The notes below the pieces were generated by a model. The model had not been told where the DNA came from. It saw nothing but the letters and a program-made list of their open reading frames with translations, and made no database searches. Both the position numbers and the translations under genes were made by a program. Positions 45,096 through 56,686 of a stretch of 64,000 nt of DNA are shown in pieces (the stretch's first letter is position 1; each line of letters opens with the position of its first letter). The stretch covers positions 2,516,323 to 2,580,322 of the forward strand of contig CACRXP010000013.1 of assembly GCA_902702965.1 (NCBI GenBank). Direction: 5' to 3'. This stretch comes from Spirometra erinaceieuropaei. Its lineage: Eukaryota > Platyhelminthes > Cestoda > Diphyllobothriidea > Diphyllobothriidae.

Positions 45096-46679
45096 TAGCT
45101 CTGTATGAAAACATCTAATTTGGCTTAAGTTAAATCCGTGCTTAAAATTTTACGACTGAATAGACACGGACTTCGAAAATCTGCTCTGTTGTTCGAGAAA
45201 AAAATGCCCTTTTTACGGAAAACCATGGAGAAGCAGCTTTTATCCAAAAACAATAGAAGTTTCAAGATAAGTCGTGGTAACCAAAGAAGGTGATGAATAT
45301 ACATATAAGAAGTTGTGCAACATTTTTTAGAATTCTTAATAAATATAATTTCAAGGGTAGGAGCAGTACGAATTTGTCCATATTTTGCCAGTCAGGAAAA
45401 TATACTTGCTATTGCAATTCAGCAATGTCTCCTAGTGCTTTTTTATAAGATTTACGGTCATTAGTCAACGTAATTCTGATTTTCATGCTAAATGTATGCA
45501 TTATTGATGAAGAAATACCAAAAAGCTTACAACTCATAATAATATCTCTGATATTATTCACGAAATGGAGGGTGAAGCAGAATTTCTAACAATTTTGATC
45601 AATGCCGTAAGGAATTTCAAGCCATGCATGAAAAATTTGCGAGACTAAACTCCCACACTGTTCTGTTAGATTTCACCGGATTTGGCACGTACTTTTCTCA
45701 TGTAGGAGTTAACTTGAGATGACTGCAGATTGTAAATGATCATTGTAACGGGAAAATGCCTAATACAATTGTAGACCTAATCGCAAGTATTAGAAATTCT
45801 ATTTACCCTAATGTACACAGGTGGTGCCGCCGTTGTAGGTCCCACGGTCTGTCAGCCTCAAAGCGACTATTTACGCTTTGAATCGCAGACTAGACCGCCT
45901 GGCTCACGACGAGAGAAGACAAGCAGCGGTTGCCTACTTGTATGCTTCTCATGTCTTCAGCCGTTTAATACCTCTCTAGTTTCGCTGTTGCAAAGGGGTA
46001 ATTGCAACCTGGCCTGCAAAGCAAGGCTTTATGAGTTTCTCTTATCTTACCCACCAGGTTAGATCAGTTTGCGTTTGGCAACGCGTTCAAGCAGGTGGAA
46101 ATGCGAAAACCATTTACTAGATAAACAGCCGTTTTTCGCATGCGCGATCGCGAATTTCAAGCAAAACTGGAATGCAAAAACTGCCACTGCTGTCGGGAAT
46201 AACCGCCCAACTTCCGCCTGTGTCATTCAGATTCGGCTTGGAGCGAGGCGCTTGACCATGAAACAAAACGTTTCAAATAATCTGTTAGGGGATTACTAAG
46301 CACATCAAGTATTCCTCACTGACAGATGCAAAAAATATTGGGTTGAAATGAGGGGTCCAGTTTTGACTCGAACTTCAACTGGAGTCATACTGCCAGGTCA
46401 AACATTGTGCTCATGACTCAGCGGTTTTCTGAATATTCTGATGTACCTCAAAGGCATTGCATTTTAAGAGTAGCAGGTCTTCCTCATAATAATTCAAATC
46501 AGGCCCAAGTCTCCCCGAGGTAACAGGAATCAAGTCTCCAGAGACGGGCGAACCACCATATGCGGCAGAGAAACGTTAGTTTATCTACAGATGACATTGC
46601 CAGTGACACGTTATAACATCACTATAGTTAATGACCTGCATAGTTTGATGTCAAGGTAGCATTAAAATCAATGGTCATC
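45096..46679. other. No recognised gene
   Basis: A+T-rich up to 45800; 45811-46299 holds two short ORFs without motifs. Nothing identifiable. Confidence 0.35.
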
Positions 46680-46990
46680 CGTTTCATGTTGTTGTTTCTA
46701 AACATGATCTATAGACCGAACGCCTAGCGACCATACTGGAATCAAAAATACCCGGTTGTGAAGTGAGAGCTCGACCGTCGATTTCGAGGACGTCCACCGC
46801 GTGCCCCACAGCAGGGTGGACGCAGGGACGCTGACTTGTGCGTAATTTCTGGGGCCGCATGACTTGGACTGCATCTGCCGCACTCTCGCCACGTCTCCCA
46901 CCCGTAGCCAGTGTCGCGACAGAGTCAAGACGACCGACAGAGAAGAGGACGCAGGTGACTAACGCGGCATGAAATCGCACACAGGCGTGC
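46680..46990 (-). repeat. Dispersed repeat, copy 2 (inverted)
   Basis: On the - strand AGAGTGCGGCAGATGCAGTC and, about 90 bp on, GGACGTCCTCGAAATCGACG match the end of copy 1 (near 955-1085). This is the best-preserved version of this segment. Two overlapping ORFs here are composition-driven and not shared by the other copies. Confidence 0.5.
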
Positions 46991-47489
46991 CACTAAACTC
47001 CCTGGTGTACACACAAAAGACGAGGATTCCACGCAGCATTGTTCGGATCTCGACTGGGCGGGAGTGTCATAAAGGCCACATTAAGGCGAAGTCATGGTAG
47101 TCGGACTTTCAGTTCATCAGTCAGCCAATCCATAAAAACACATACTGCGAATTTCGAGTTGAATCGTAGGTTGGAAACCTTCCAAGCCACGGCCTTTAGC
47201 ACAGCGTGATAGGTTGGAACGCATCCGATTAGTCATTGTGAGAAAAATGCGCTGAGAGTAGACTTCATCCTCTCTCTTCCCTTTCATGTGCGTCGGGCGA
47301 TTTCCCGAACCGTACGACCAATTGATGTTGAGGTTTGCGGAGGCGGAGTTAAGAAAAGTCAGTATACGTGAACCACACACACACACGCGATCTATCTCCC
47401 AATAAAACATACACAAAAAAGAATGGATCGCACGGATCTCACCACTGGTAGAGGAGCCACGTGAGGAAAGGGCCGAAGGACATATTTCC
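46991..47489. other. No recognised gene
   Basis: Contains a short AC dinucleotide run near 47376-47388. Nothing else identifiable. Confidence 0.35.
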
Positions 47490-48369
47490 CGCTTTGTAAA
47501 AGGGAATTGTTGACGGAAATTTTGAAATGCATTTTCAATTCGAAAAGATTACAAAAGTGTGGTTTTAAAATTGAGTGTCATGTTACATAATCCTATAATA
47601 TTCCGGTGTCATCGGAATTCCGGCTTTCGAACGAGCTCCTTATCTAACGCCTGTGTAATCTACGTTTCGTATAAAAATGACTACATTAGTAGCGTGAATT
47701 TTCCTTACTGACCTTTGGTGTCCTTATAGATTCAAGTATATTTTCGTTTGTAATTACGAGATTTCATAAGATCGTATAATGTCCATTTGCACATCATCGC
47801 ATCGGCACATTTGCTAATGCTGCTTATAAAGCAGACAACCTGGTCCACATCCATTATAAAATTGTACGAGCCCAATATAATCTCTTAATAATAATGTGCA
47901 GGAATGTGTGATTTTCCTTGGTCGAAAAGTATACAGCTTGTAGTTAGGAAACCCTGGGCGAAAGCGTAATACCGGATAGGGTTTAAAACTATTCGGTAAT
48001 TAAGAAACGTTTTAAAACCGAAGGATACTCTTTCTTCAAGCAAAAAAATCTGAAGAAAACGTAATTTACTATCAAATGAGTAAAAAAGACTATTTTTCGC
48101 AGGTTTTCTATGGAATATATTTGAATTTGTAATCGTATCAAAATCAATAGGAACAATTTATGCCATGCAAGAAGTCGTTTTTGTACGGAATGCAATTTGT
48201 GCGGGCGGACGATAAGAAACTCATTCGAAAATGGGCATCCTGACGTGACTAGTATCCTAAAATTATGCGGTATCATAGTTAAAATTACATCCCGACTTAA
48301 ATAATCTTTTGGAATTGAAAAAACATTTCAGAATTTCAGTCAACATTTCACGAGATAGCATATCTACTG
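47490..48369. mobile_element. Foldback-type element, copy C (diverged)
   Basis: GTTGACGGAAATTTTGAAAT near 47509 is the left-arm block found in copy D as GTTGACCAAAATTCCAAATT (56886). On the right, GAATTTCAGTCAACATTTCA (48332) and CGAGATAGCATATCTACTG end the element at 48369. Blocks between (AAGAAGTCGTTTTTG at 48169) follow the order of copy D. The left terminus is too decayed to place. Confidence 0.6.
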
Positions 48370-48407
48370 CACGTTAGAGATACCTAGTTCGTGCCTGCAG
48401 TGTAGGA

Positions 48408-48600
48408 TTTTGGACATGTCAGTATGTCAATAGATGCGAAGAAACGAGTCCCAGGAAGCAGTCTTGAAGTAGGACACACGATCGCTGGGACAAGAGATTT
48501 ATTAGTCTGACGTTTCGACTTCCTGCTCGAACCCATCATAGGAGACAAAGCAGATACGGGTGGTTCATGTACAAGGGGCTTGTACAAGCCCGGACATATA
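48408..48600 (-). repeat. Penelope-like inverted 5' arm
   Basis: Read on the - strand this is a copy of the 3' arm at 49605-49790: in plus-strand reading CACACGATCGCTGGGACAAG (48475), then TTATTAGTCTGACGTTTCG and GTGGTTCATGTACAAGGGGC. It is inverted relative to the 3' arm and lies directly upstream of the coding remnant, so the element is flanked by inverted arms about 1 kb apart. Confidence 0.8.
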
Positions 48601-48607
48601 ATTTACG

Positions 48608-49600
48608 ATGGAGGAGGAAGAGAACTACCAGCTGACCTTCCTGGATGTTCTCGGATGCCGCAAAGATTGTGGTGGACTAAAGATTAAAGTGTTCAGGAAA
48701 GCGACAAGTACGATGCAAGTACTGAACTTCAACAGCAACCACCCAGTCAGTCACAAACGCAGTTGTGTAAGGACGCTCTATCGGCGTGTCGAAACACACT
48801 GCACTGAGCCGGAAGACAAGATTGCTGAACTACAATACCTCCGACGGGTCTTCAAAGCCATTGACTATCCGCGCAACTTCGTCAACCGGTGCATACGCAA
48901 AAGGGACGAAAGGCCTAACCGCACGGACACCAAAGTTTGGCGAGCGCCTCCATATGTCAGGAACGTTTCGGAAGCTGCTGACCGCCTTCTCGCACCAATG
49001 GGGTTGGAGTTGCACACAGACCGGAGGCAACCATCAGGCGTCAGTTTGTGAAACTGACAGACCCGCTGCTACGAAAAGAAACGTCTAATGTCGTTTATCG
49101 CACCTGGTGCAGTTGCGGACTAAGCAACTACGTCAGAGAAACCGGAAGACAACTCCAAACGCGAATGGCCGAACACGCTGCAGCGGTGCGGAGAAATGAC
49201 GCTAGCTCTCAAGTTGCGGCCCAATCGACGAGACCCGGCCACACATTCAAATTTGACGAGGCCGAAATTCTCGCAAGAGGTGACAACGGCGTGAGCCGGG
49301 AGCTGCTTGAGCCACGGTTTACTGCCCCCCAGTAAATTAACAAGTGCAATGACCTTCCCATTCCATACTCGGTGCTGAGACTTCGCGTAGGCGGAGTAAT
49401 TGGCCACGCTGGGGAGCGCAAAAGTGGACACTCTTCCCAACACCCGGGTCAGTGCGTCAGATGGTCGAGTAATCATCACACCAACATCCAACGCAGATGA
49501 TGAAATTGCAGCAATTAACGACGTGAATGTCGGCCATCAAACAGCCATCACACCACGTGCAATGATCCCTGATGAAGGGGGTCGGCGTGAATATTTATAG
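48608..49600 (+). pseudogene. Penelope-like element: RT thumb and GIY-YIG endonuclease, frameshifted
   Basis: The + strand frame starts in the RT thumb (QLTFLDVLGCRKDCGGLKIK, then RSCVRTLYRRVETHC), and the palm with its catalytic Asp residues is absent. A one-base loss near 49003 shifts frame; the GIY-YIG domain follows with VVYRTWCSCGLSNYVRETGR, QLQTRMAEHAAAVRRND and HTFKFDEAEILARGDNG. The YIG part reads YVRET, so the Gly expected after YV is Arg, probably inactivating. A TAA at 49333-49335 and another frameshift near 49418 precede ITPTSNADDEIAAIND and the final stop near 49600. PLEs use this endonuclease with an RT resembling telomerase. The product is dead. Confidence 0.85.
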
Positions 49601-49790
49601 GTATGCGGTGGCATGGCTACTGCATCCTATAAATACTGCAGTCCCTTGTACATGAACCACCCATATTTGCTTTGTCTCTGATGATGGGTTCGAGCAGGAA
49701 TCCGAAACGTCAGGCTAATAAAGCTCTTGTCCCAGCGATCGTGTCTCTTTCTTCATGTCAGTATGTGGCACATATGCGATAGGTAACTGT
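49601..49790 (+). repeat. Penelope-like 3' arm
   Basis: Begins with TATGCGGTGGCATGGCTACT and holds CCTATAAATACTGCAGTCCC, CATGAACCACCCATATTTGC, TCTGATGATGGGTTCGAGCA, GAATCCGAAACGTCAGGCTA and TCCCAGCGATCGTGTC. It is the best-preserved arm here and the reference for those at 25.8, 32.0, 44.1, 48.5, 56.5 and 61.0 kb. Confidence 0.8.
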
Positions 49791-49844
49791 GTGGTGATGT
49801 GGAGTAGTTAGCCGGTATATACCGCAGATTTTACAAAAAACACA

Positions 49845-52800
49845 TTCGAGGGGTGAATGTGCGTGGGCAGTACTGAAGTTGAGATGGTGGCGACGGGTGT
49901 ATGTTGGTGCTCCAGGCATTGGGTCGCCAGTCTATGGGGTGGATCGCAGGTGGCCGACAAGTGCGATGCGTGAGGTGGCAACGCGGACAGGATGAGTTGG
50001 GAGCTGCTCAGATTTTTGCGGTAATGCTGCTGCCAGTGGTGGCCACGCTGGTGGATAGGGAACTGACAGTGCTAGAGACGGGAGTGCTAGCGGTTGTTCA
50101 AACTATGCTTGTTGTGTCGATATCGCGCGAATTCTGCTCTTGTGGATATGCATGCGGCTGCACAGGCCCACGAAACGAGTGGATGTGCGTGGACAGCACG
50201 GACAATAACGGCGAATGCGGAGAGTGCACATCGGGGCTCATGGCGCTGGTGCGCCGGTCACAGTGCGCTGGGCTCTCAAATGACCGGTCAGGCCGAGGCT
50301 TGAGGTGAGAGTGCGATCGCAATCAGGGCAGGTCGCGATTTAATCCACGTTGCTGTTGTTGGGGCGGTGGTGGGGCGGGTAGTGGTTCTCGGAGCGTCAG
50401 AAGTGTTCTCACCGTTGGCGGGAGTGAGAGAGGTGGTAATCGTTGTCGTCTTCGTCGAAAAGATAGTGGCAGGGATGATAGGGGTGACTGTACTTGATGA
50501 CAAGGAGCATCGAGAGTGTGGTCATCGGCAGTGATAAAGGTCGTCGTGAACGCCATAAGGATTGGTGTAGGGGTGCTGATGGGGGGGGGGCGGCTGTGGA
50601 GGCAACAGGTGGAATTTTCGGGTTTTTGTTAGATTAGGTCCGGAGATGTCCGTCAAGGATTATTCGCGCGCGGCATTTTCATTGGCGGCATGGACATGTT
50701 GGGGGGATTGGTTGTTGGCGTTGTGGATCGGAAACACTTGAGGCTTACGAGCCCTTCTTTTGGCCTTCACAACGCAATCCGTTTGGTTTCACAGACTGCT
50801 GCGCCGGTCTCCATTGCTCTCCTCCTTGCCAGTCGGTCTTGGACGAGATCTTCCCAGGTCTTCGAGTTGATTTGGATTGCTTTAGAGAGCTCTTCAGTGT
50901 GTGTGTTGTTGGGACGTGTTTGCTCTTGTTGTCGACGAGCACTCGTAGCGACATCTTCTTAGAAGAGTCGGTTGGGTCATCGTTTGTCGTTCCTCCCCGC
51001 GAGATGACCGCACCCTCGTAATTGCAGTTGCCTCAGCCTGGAGTGTATGTTGGGGATGGCGGTTCGCTACATGACTTCCGAGTCCAGGATCTTGTCTTGT
51101 CAACCCACTTTTAGGATTCTCCGGAGATAGGTGAGATGAAATTGATTGGGTTTCCATCCTTGGTCCTTGAAGACCTTCCAATTCTCCGCGCCATACAGCA
51201 CGGTCGTCAAGGTGACCGCTTTACGCACCTCGAGATTGTTGTTGGGGTGGAGACCGTGGCGATTCCACACTGAGTCCTGTAGTCAGCCGAAGGCTTGACT
51301 GCCTTTTTAGATTCGGCGAGCCACTATGTTGTCGATTATGCTACTGATTGAGTGTGCTGTTTATATAGGCGAATTTGTTCGCGGTTTCGAGTCGAGTGTC
51401 GTTGGCGGTGATGTGAGGACGTTGTCGGGTGATGTCTGATGCCTGACCACCGTTTTGTCCGTGTTGATCTTCGGCGCGACGTCTGCGCCGCCGGCAGCAT
51501 AAAAAGACGCATTTTCCTTTGAGTATCTTGTTTTGTCGCGGTGTTGATTGCGCAATCGTCCGCAAAAATACAGCTCGTAGACAGTAGTTGTGAATAGACG
51601 CGTTAGGGCATGCATGTGCTGTCAATTATGAAGCTGGCTATCGATACTGTAAATGATGCGGATCCCAGAGCACTCATTAAGATGGGCGCCCAGCAACACG
51701 GCAGATTACCTGATACTGCAGAGGATGGGAAGGTGCGCGCAGTCCCGCTCTACTCTGCTTGTCACTGCGAAGGCTTCTTGGACTGACCCATCTTCCGCGA
51801 CTTTAACCGTCATCCTGTCGGGGAGCTGACGTAGCATGTGCGGGATTAGGACAGCCGCATATTTGTATGATCTTCGACAGTCGGCCACGATTCCCCGTGT
51901 CCATTAGTTAGGTCCACAAAAGTAATGCAGAGGTGGATCCGGACTTCCTGGCACGTCTCTTGTGGCTGACTTGAGGCAAGGATCGTGTCGTCGGAGGCTA
52001 CGTCGGCTTTCCAGGAGAAGTTCCTGTTTTAGGTGGCCGCTGAGGCGATTGAGGAGGATGCGGGCGAAGATTTTCCTGGCGATATTGAGCAGTGAGATTT
52101 CTCCGGGATAATCACAAAATTGTCGGCTAAATTTCTGTTTACAGAGATAGATGAAAGCCGGTTAGATCAGGCATGACCGCAGCCGTATCAAGTCAAGTCG
52201 TCCTCGGTATCCTGGGTAATTCCTCTTTGGGGCCAATCTTCCGAAATATCGTCATAAGTTCGTCCATCAGCTGGAGGCCGCCATGCATGTGGAGTTCGAT
52301 CGGAATCGCATTCGATCCCGCTATTTTCCCAATGAAGAACTGCTATACGGCTTCGATGGTTTCTGGGAGGGAAGGTGGAAGATGCAAATCATTGGTCTTT
52401 TCAACTTGGGGGACAGGTTGGTGGTGGCGTCACGGGCAGTGGATGGGCGATTGAAGACAGTTCTGAAGTGTCCAGCCTAGCGCTTCAGAATCTGTGATTT
52501 CTCCGTGAGGACTGCAGTTCTACCGGAGCTGAGAAGCGGCACGGATCCTTAGGTCGTCGGGCCTAGGACGTCTTGATTGAAGCGAAGAAGTGTCCTCTTC
52601 ATTGCAGTCGACATGCGCTTGGATTTCTTCCGCTTTTCGAGGCATCTAAACGTCCTGTATCTTGCACAGGCAATTGCATCTGAAGAAGACCCCTTAGCTT
52701 TCTTCGGTGCGGCAGTCGTTGTAGGCGTTGAGCGGCCTGTTATTTTCGATGAGTAGGTTGCTGGTAGTTGCGTCGCTTTTGTGAAACCAGTCCTAGTGTT

Positions 52801-53800
52801 GAAGACCTGCTCGTCTGAGAACATGCAAGACGGTGGAATAGATAACATTCCGTAGTTGACACCACCGTGTCTCCTCGATGACGTTATCATCCGGAGCCTA
52901 CAGGTCTTCCAGTCCTTGGGTCATTTGATCGCCGAAATCGATGTCGTCAACAAACACATTCAATAGGACAGTGGTCAACATACACGGTGGTCGCTTAGCT
53001 TATGGTCTCATACGAGACTGCAGTCGGAGCCCCATCTTGGAGATGACGATACGGTGGTTGATCCAACCATCGGCATCGCAGACAGCCTTGGTCACCAGCA
53101 CCTCTTGCCAAACTTGCCTTCGGACGAGAAGGTAATTCAGCAGTTGACAGGGCCGCGATCGTGGGACGATCGGTGCTTCCTTCTCTCACGTTAAAGGCAG
53201 GAAGAAGTGTTGTTGAGGAGTACGCGGCGTCCTACGTAGATTCAAAGAAGGAAGAGGCCTTTACGGCCGCCGAGTCCAAGGGGATGCAGCACTACATTCC
53301 TGGCAGCGAAGTCTGTCACGACGCAGGCATTTAAGTTACCAAGGACAACCAGCTTGTCCACCTTCAGTACAGTCGCTACAAGTGCGCGCACGCCCTTGTG
53401 GAATCTGTTTTTCGCCTCCTTGGAGTTGGCCATTAGGGGCGGGGCGGCTTCCCCGAAAAGTCAGGTTTTGGGTAATGAGGAGGTTGATGGTACACTGCGG
53501 CAAACAGGGCAGTCGTCCCACGATGTCGTTCGGGGTGGCAAGGACGACAGCAGAGTCAAATCGTTCTTCCTTTGGGCGTCAGCTCCAGAATAATGTGTAA
53601 TAGGAGAAGCGGATCCCGCTGAGGGCAGCGATTTCCACATTGTGGCGCGCCAATTCTGGGGAGACTAGCGCTGCCCTTCGCTCCGGCTGGTTGCTGTGCG
53701 GATGGTCTAAAAGAGAGCGAACATTCCAGGCTGCCAGAAGGAGTGGACTCACTGTTGCAGCCTATGGGGTGGGGGAGATGGGGCATGGGTTGTTGTTTGT
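49845..53800 (-). pseudogene. RTE-like LINE, nearly full length: endonuclease, RT, C2H2 finger tail; many frameshifts
   Basis: Read down the - strand from 53770: LLLAAWNVRSLLDHPHSNQ and LARHNVEIAALSGIRFS (endonuclease N-terminus; the usual E of ETRF reads G), GRLPCLPQ, VDKLVVLGNLNACVVTDFAA (G-D-F-N in active copies), VTKAVCDADGWINHRIVISK (DHR reads NHR), then RT pieces: LPPSLPETIEAV near 52380, LIRQLHDRM-type sequence near 51840 (RQLPDRMTVKVAEDGSVQEAF), NTDKTVVRHQTSP near 51450, AVTLTTVLYGAENWKVFK near 51200, RRILKVG, then RLARRRAMETGAA near 50830. The 3' end encodes a decayed zinc-finger array (separate entry). Frames change repeatedly. At about 3.9 kb, nearly the whole ORF is represented, unusual among the LINEs here. 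Confidence 0.75.
49860..50335 (-). pseudogene. C2H2 zinc-finger tail of the RTE-like ORF
   Basis: In one - strand frame: CPDCDRTLTSSLGLTGHLRA (C-x2-C-x12-H; second His is Gln), TVTGAPAP, a TGA stop, CTLRIRRYCPCCPRTSTRF continuing VGLCSRMHIH (C-x2-C, first His is Arg). About 100 residues on, ATSRIALVGHLRSTP then GDPMPGAPTYTRRHH repeats the same unit. Each finger is thus followed by a TGxPxPGAPxYTRR linker. At about 50770, a further upstream remnant (CRARIILDGHLRT) is a finger that ends the RT part. The fingers presumably bind nucleic acid; all are broken. Confidence 0.65.
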
Positions 53801-54383
53801 TTGATTGATTCAACCGTGAGTTGTATATATGCGAGCCACTGTCGGTCCGCAGGTGACGTTTAGGGCACCTTTTCTAGTCAATTCTTTCGAGAGGGGTAGG
53901 CAGTGCTGTCCATAAATCGGGCTGCAGAGACATCCAGAACAGCTGCCGAGTTACACTGTGAATCACGACTTTGTTTAGTAAAGGGTGACCCAAATGATCC
54001 TGGGTCGCCTACGGGATTTCATATCGCAGTCTCTTTAGAATTTTTTGAAATGAAAGGGTTGGGATGGAAATGGAATTAGAATTACGAGGTATTGGGACAC
54101 AGAACACAGGCTCCGCTCATCTGGTTTAGCCCGTCAATCAAGGTGGTTACTGGGGTGTGGTCGCTAGGCAGAGTATAGCTTCGGGGGTCCACAGATGAGA
54201 GTTGGGTACCGGCTAAGAACCCGTAAAGAACAATTACCATTTGCACGATAAGACATACCATCCCTGAACGGGGTGCCCCTAAGTGGGCAGAATCTGCAAT
54301 TAACTGTTAGGGCTGCCTAGAACACGACGCACGATTCCTGTCGTCCGGCTGCCACGCCTGACAAAGAACTGCAAACTCACAGG
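53801..54383. other. Possible 5' UTR of the RTE-like element; otherwise unassigned
   Basis: The endonuclease frame of the RTE-like element begins just downstream on the - strand, so this could be its 5' leader. No second copy here to confirm it. Confidence 0.3.
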
Positions 54384-54503
54384 TCAGTCTCGCCTAGCAA
54401 ACCAGCGAGCGAGCCAACAATTAGCGCGTCGCAGAGGAACGCGCGACCTTCCGGCGTCGGCAACACGCGAGGGTCTGCCTATACGGTCCCTCAGGACCGG
54501 ACC

Positions 54504-54532
54504 AGTATGTATGTATATGTATGTATATTGAA
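54504..54532 (+). repeat. (TATG)n short tandem repeat
   Basis: A short TATG/TATA run sits exactly at the point where the CR1-like RT frame ends and unrelated GC-rich sequence begins, so it marks the deletion or insertion junction. Confidence 0.7.
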
Positions 54533-54539
54533 GGGCATC

Positions 54540-55605
54540 GCACAATATTTTGTTCTGTTCCAGGTATTTCATCAAGTGTCTTTTGATAATGCGTTCCATT
54601 ATTTTACACGCGATGCAAGTAAGACTGACAGGACGATAATTTCCGCAGTCAAGTCTTGAGCCTCCTTTATGGATCGGAGTAATCAGTGCGCACTTCCATT
54701 CTTCCGGTAGCTCGCCGTCTTCAAATGACTTTTGAAATATTGCGGATAAGGGTTTACACAGTTCATTAGCAAGTTCGCGAAGTGCTAGGGCGGGAATTCT
54801 ATCTGGGCCAGGCGATTTGGCAGGTTTCAGCCGGAGTAGCTCGGCCCTAACAATGGTAGATGAAAACAGTGGTTCCTCGGTTAAGGAGGGTAGGGAGGGG
54901 ATAGGATGAGGAAGGGTACTGGGAGGAGAGGTTGTTTGGCGAATGGATGGATGGGCAAATATAGCACTAGGTTCTCGGGTGAAGACGGACTGAAAGAAGT
55001 CGGAAAGGAGGGACGCTTTAACCTGGTCATCAATCTCCACTTTTCCATCTGCAGACCTGAGGGCAGGGATTAGCTCCTGAGTCCTTTTAGTACTTCGTAT
55101 ATAACCATATAGAATTTTCGGATGCACCAACGAATTTCGGAGTATGTTCAGTTCAAACTTCTTTCGCAGCTTTGAGGCCTCACTTTTACAGACGTTTCGT
55201 TGCCGCTTATATTCCTGTAAGTGTTCGTCGGAGCCAGTTAGTCTGTAACGCCTCCACAGACGATTCCTTTTTCTGAAAGAGGCCTTCAAGTCCGGGTTTA
55301 TCCATTTTGGGCGGTTTGTGATTGTCTTCCTTCTAAGAGGACAAGTGGAATAAACAATCTCTTTCAGTAAGGAACTGAAAGTATTCCAGTTATCGTTTGC
55401 TCGGCCATGCAGTTCAGTCTCCCATGATATAGCTGCCGCTTCCCTCCTCATGAGAGAATAGTCACCTTTCCAAATGTTTCTCTCCCACCTCTCGGGTTGG
55501 GCGGGTTTGTAAAACAGTGAGTACTCGAAGTAGAGCGTGATGTGGTCGCTTGACCCTAATGGCTGTCGGTCCTGCAGGTCTAACACGTTTTCCTCCTCTC
55601 GGGAA
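54540..55605 (-). pseudogene. CR1-like LINE ORF2: end of endonuclease, linker and RT fingers, open frame
   Basis: One uninterrupted - strand frame encodes PLGSSDHITLYFEY (end of the endonuclease; the S-D-H triad member is present), the linker (RRKTITNRPKWINPDLKASF, RKRNRLWRRYRLTG, KILYGYIRSTKRTQELIP), then RT blocks RLKPAKSPGPDRIPALALRE, EEWKCALITPIHKGGSRLDC, GNYRPVSLTCIACKIMERII and ends at EQNKILCDA, before motif A. The catalytic palm is gone, replaced at a (TATG)n junction by unrelated sequence. It is the same superfamily as the 6.3-8.3 kb copy (compare NLVRRLIL...PKLFYGYIRRSTRN). The clean frame suggests a fairly recent insertion, but it cannot make an active RT. Confidence 0.85.
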
Positions 55606-55630
55606 CAGTAGGAACACACAAACCAGACAA

Positions 55631-55888
55631 GGGCAGTGTAGAGATGTAGCTGTAGTTTTTCTGATTTTAACTTATTCGCCTTAAACCCATAGGGCATTGC
55701 AAGTTTCACATCGGCCTCAGTGCACCGCGCTAGCCACCTTTCAGCTTAAATCACATGGGCAGCGTAGAGATGTAGCTGCAGTTTTTCTGATTTTAACTTA
55801 TTCGCCCTAAACCCATAGGGCAGTGCAAGTTTCACACCGGCCTCAGGGCACCGCGCTAGCCACCTTTCAGCTTAAATCCCATGGGCAG
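55631..55888. repeat. 126-bp tandem duplication
   Basis: A 126-bp unit beginning GGGCAGTGTAGAGATGTAGC occurs at 55631-55756 and again at 55757-55882 with about eight differences, and a third start (GGGCAG) at 55883 breaks off. It lies at the 5' edge of the CR1-like fragment, so the apparent first 30 codons of that ORF come from repeat sequence. Confidence 0.9.
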
Positions 55889-56064
55889 TTGCGGCCTCGA
55901 TCACCCTAGTGGCTAATCCCCCGCGTTATCTTACCTTTCACTGCCACGCTTACTCATGCCCATTGTTCTATTCACTAAACCTATCCGCATCGCCTGGAGG
56001 TCGCATAAATAGCGAGAACAATTGATGTCCGGAAAACTTAAACCGGAGGACGCCTTCTTGACGC
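55889..56064. other. Unassigned junction
   Basis: Short stretch between the tandem duplication and the PLE end; no motif recognised. Confidence 0.3.
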
Positions 56065-56600
56065 CATCACCGATCCATCACTTTCAAGTTTGACGAAGTT
56101 GAAATATTTGAAAGTAACGAAAAGCACGTGGACCGCGAGCTGCTTGAGTCATGATTACCCGATCCACATTCAATTACCAAGCGTCCATATTCTGTGTTGA
56201 GATTTTGTTTGGGCAAAAACGTAGCCACGCAGGAAGGGCGCGGGCGATCAACAATTCCGGCGACAGTGAGTTCAATTAGTAAGTAACCAGGCCAAGAATC
56301 AGCAACGGTTGTGGACGTACGGTAAGTAATGGCTTGGGAACGGACCGACAAGCAATCATCGTACCAAATACGATCCCTTGTGATGAACTCGAGTGCTGTT
56401 AATTATTGCAAGCATACAGTTGTCGGGTAACTGCGTCCTATAAATACTGCGCTCCATGTGCATCTACTAACATTATTTGTAACAGTCTCTGATGATGGGT
56501 TTGAGAGAGAATTTGAACCATCAGACCACCGATGGCATCTTTTTCCTCTAGACAGTGTTCCTGGCACCTGGACTATTAAGTCGCAACCAAAAAGCACTTA
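56065..56600 (+). mobile_element. Penelope-like C-terminal tail and 3' arm
   Basis: HHFKFDEVEIFESNEKHVDR at about 56077 matches HTFKFDEAEILARGDNG of the PLE at 49241, and ELLES then a TGA follows as in that copy. The arm is present with CCTATAAATACTGCGCTCC at 56440 and TCTGATGATGGGTTTGAGAG at 56487. Only the last part of the endonuclease domain remains, so the copy is strongly 5'-truncated. Confidence 0.75.
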
Positions 56601-56666
56601 GCATTTCAAATTTGAGTGGATTTAACTGCCGTAACACGCGCAGATCGCCCTTCGAAAGCGACTATG

Positions 56667-56686
56667 TCTATCGGACGTCCGATAGA
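56667..56686. repeat. Perfect 20-bp palindrome
   Basis: TCTATCGGACGTCCGATAGA is its own reverse complement. It stands alone in an unassigned stretch; its function is unknown and it may be chance. Confidence 0.6.

Noticed and set aside
45811..46299. Two adjacent + strand ORFs
   Set aside because: No motif, no splice context and no similarity elsewhere in the window.
50098..50556. Several overlapping 70-80 codon ORFs on both strands near 50.3 kb
   Set aside because: They are alternate frames of the zinc-finger tail and linker of the RTE-like element.
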